A stretch of DNA of 64,000 bases from NCBI GenBank assembly GCA_029265975.1, contig JAJUGN010000002.1:24089-88088 (forward strand). The letters run 5' to 3'. Each line of letters starts with the position of its first letter. Position 1 is the stretch's first letter. Made by a program: the position numbers and the translations under genes. This DNA is from Clostridiales bacterium. GTDB taxonomy: Bacteria > Bacillota > Clostridia > Oscillospirales > Oscillospiraceae. Below, piece by piece: positions 63,248 to 64,000 of this stretch. The notes beneath the pieces were generated by a model, which was given only the letters and a program-made list of their open reading frames with translations, searched no databases and was not told the origin of the DNA.

Positions 63248-64000
63248 TCAGCCGCCGAACGGGGCGCCTCCGGGTGCGGCGGGCTCGGTATAAGTTCCGT
63301 TTTTCTTGGCGGCGTTGAAATCGTTCGTCGCGGCTTGGAGCTCCGCGACAGCCGCGTCCACCTGGGCCTGCGTCGAGGAGGCGTTGTCGAGCACGTTACG
63401 GGCGCTGTTTATTTTATTTTGGTAGGCCGTTTTTTCAGCAGCTGTTACCCACTGTTCCGAGACGCTCACGTCGCTGCCGTCAACGCTTTCGCGCACGGAA
63501 TTGATGTTCGCGTTCGCCGAATCCAAATCGCTTGACAGCGTCAGCTTGTCAACGACAGTTACTGCGTTGGCGCTCTTTGAGGAAATGTTGCCCGCTTCAT
63601 CCGCCGCATATATGTAGTAGGTTCCCGCAATCAGACCTTTAGTGGATATATGCACATCGCTGTTTGCTGCGGCGACCGGCTGCGCGCAGGCTTTCTTTGC
63701 GCCGGCAGCGGCCTGGATACTCTCCTGCGAAACTGTTGTAACGTCGCTGTGAACAAGATAAATCGTACCCGTCTCGCTGCTTCTCGCAACGGCATATCCG
63801 CCGTCCAGGTTGCCGACTGTCTGAGCCTCCGCAGTCACCACAGGAGGCGTGGTGTCCGCCGCGGCTTCAATCGTTACGGTCAGCGTGGCATCCGCAAGAG
63901 AGCCGTCCAGAGCCTTCGCTATAACCACGACGCTTCCCTCGCTTACCGCCGTAAGCAGGCCGCTTCCGCTTATCGTCGCTATGCTGGTCGCGCTTCCGCC
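63248..64000 (-). CDS. Large Ig-like surface protein, C-terminal part, runs off the window
   Basis: The reverse strand is open from the window edge to a stop at 63248, giving about 250 residues; the ORF track begins at an internal GTG but the frame stays open upstream. The first 45 residues (ATISGSGLLTAVSEGSVVVI and ALDGSLADATLTVTI) are a bacterial Ig-like (BIG2) domain. A second beta domain (IYLVHSDVTTVSQESIQAAA; AGTYYIYAADEAGNISSKSA) follows, and a helical FIVAR-like segment (EKTAYQNKINSARNVLDNAS) ends the protein near GGAPFGG. There is no SLH, LPXTG or membrane anchor at this end. A secreted adhesin-like or wall protein is likely. Confidence 0.8.
   Translation of the reverse strand, partial: GGSATSIATISGSGLLTAVSEGSVVVIAKALDGSLADATLTVTIEAAADTTPPVVTAEAQTVGNLDGGYAVARSSETGTIYLVHSDVTTVSQESIQAAAGAKKACAQPVAAANSDVHISTKGLIAGTYYIYAADEAGNISSKSANAVTVVDKLTLSSDLDSANANINSVRESVDGSDVSVSEQWVTAAEKTAYQNKINSARNVLDNASSTQAQVDAAVAELQAATNDFNAAKKNGTYTEPAAPGGAPFGG

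Noticed and set aside
1-64000. tRNA or rRNA genes
   Set aside because: I looked for tRNA-like cloverleaf ends and rRNA segments in the intergenic regions and found none I could support; a tRNAscan-SE run would be decisive.

Overview
The window looks like a chromosomal segment of a spore-forming anaerobic Clostridia (Firmicutes), probably Oscillospirales-like. The evidence is a YpeB germination protein, a SpoVB/MurJ-type flippase, a GlpP antiterminator, S-layer-homology (SLH) anchoring, AGGAGG-type ribosome binding sites with many TTG/GTG starts, and many Opp/Dpp-type importers. The taxonomic placement is an inference from gene content; no rRNA or tRNA gene was seen.

Layout. (1) 1-4.5 kb, minus: start of a MOP-superfamily flippase, then a glycerol-3-phosphate operon (glpP, GlpA-like oxidase/dehydrogenase, FAD oxidoreductase, DUF1667), with a probable GlpP-controlled terminator after glpP. 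(2) 4.5-8.4 kb: gltX, ypeB (start buried in the gltX terminator hairpin) and a PRPP-binding phosphoribosyltransferase. (3) 8.7-14.3 kb: first oligopeptide-type ABC importer, with a fused OppD-OppF ATPase. (4) 14.6-24.2 kb: radical SAM plus zinc-ribbon membrane protein pair, DASS anion transporter, DegV, DUF4015 glycosidase-like lipoprotein, NfeD plus SPFH pair, TPR protein. (5) 24.5-30.3 kb, minus: second Opp/Nik-type importer followed by a methyltransferase. (6) 30.7-52.9 kb: a large cobamide (vitamin B12-type) locus with three cobalamin riboswitches. (7) 53.3-58.7 kb, minus: third Opp/Dpp importer. (8) 59.3-64 kb: zinc-ribbon protein, GPH-type sugar transporter, secreted transglutaminase-like protein with a copper-amine-oxidase-N-like domain, and the C-terminal end of a large Ig-like surface protein.

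The cobamide locus is the highlight. A riboswitch-controlled minus-strand operon encodes a BtuFCD-like importer followed by a complete CobN/ChlI/ChlD-type chelatase and a lipoprotein. Divergently, a second riboswitch precedes sseB, a DUF2292 small protein, a secreted protein and a roughly 2050-residue SLH-anchored protein. That large protein carries a DUF4430/transcobalamin-like C-terminal domain. An AP-endonuclease-2-type TIM barrel protein resembling the cobamide remodelling enzyme CbiR follows, and then a third riboswitch with a second DUF2292 gene. No corrin-ring biosynthesis gene is present. The simplest model is surface capture, import, and metal or lower-ligand remodelling of scavenged corrinoids. 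The surface-capture and chelatase roles are inference.

A second unusual signal is a roughly 190-bp non-coding repeat present four times (7.5, 14.4, 30.5 and 53.0 kb). Three copies are complete. Each complete copy lies between two copies of a site-specific terminator hairpin, as though a MITE-like element inserts at rho-independent terminators and duplicates the whole hairpin.
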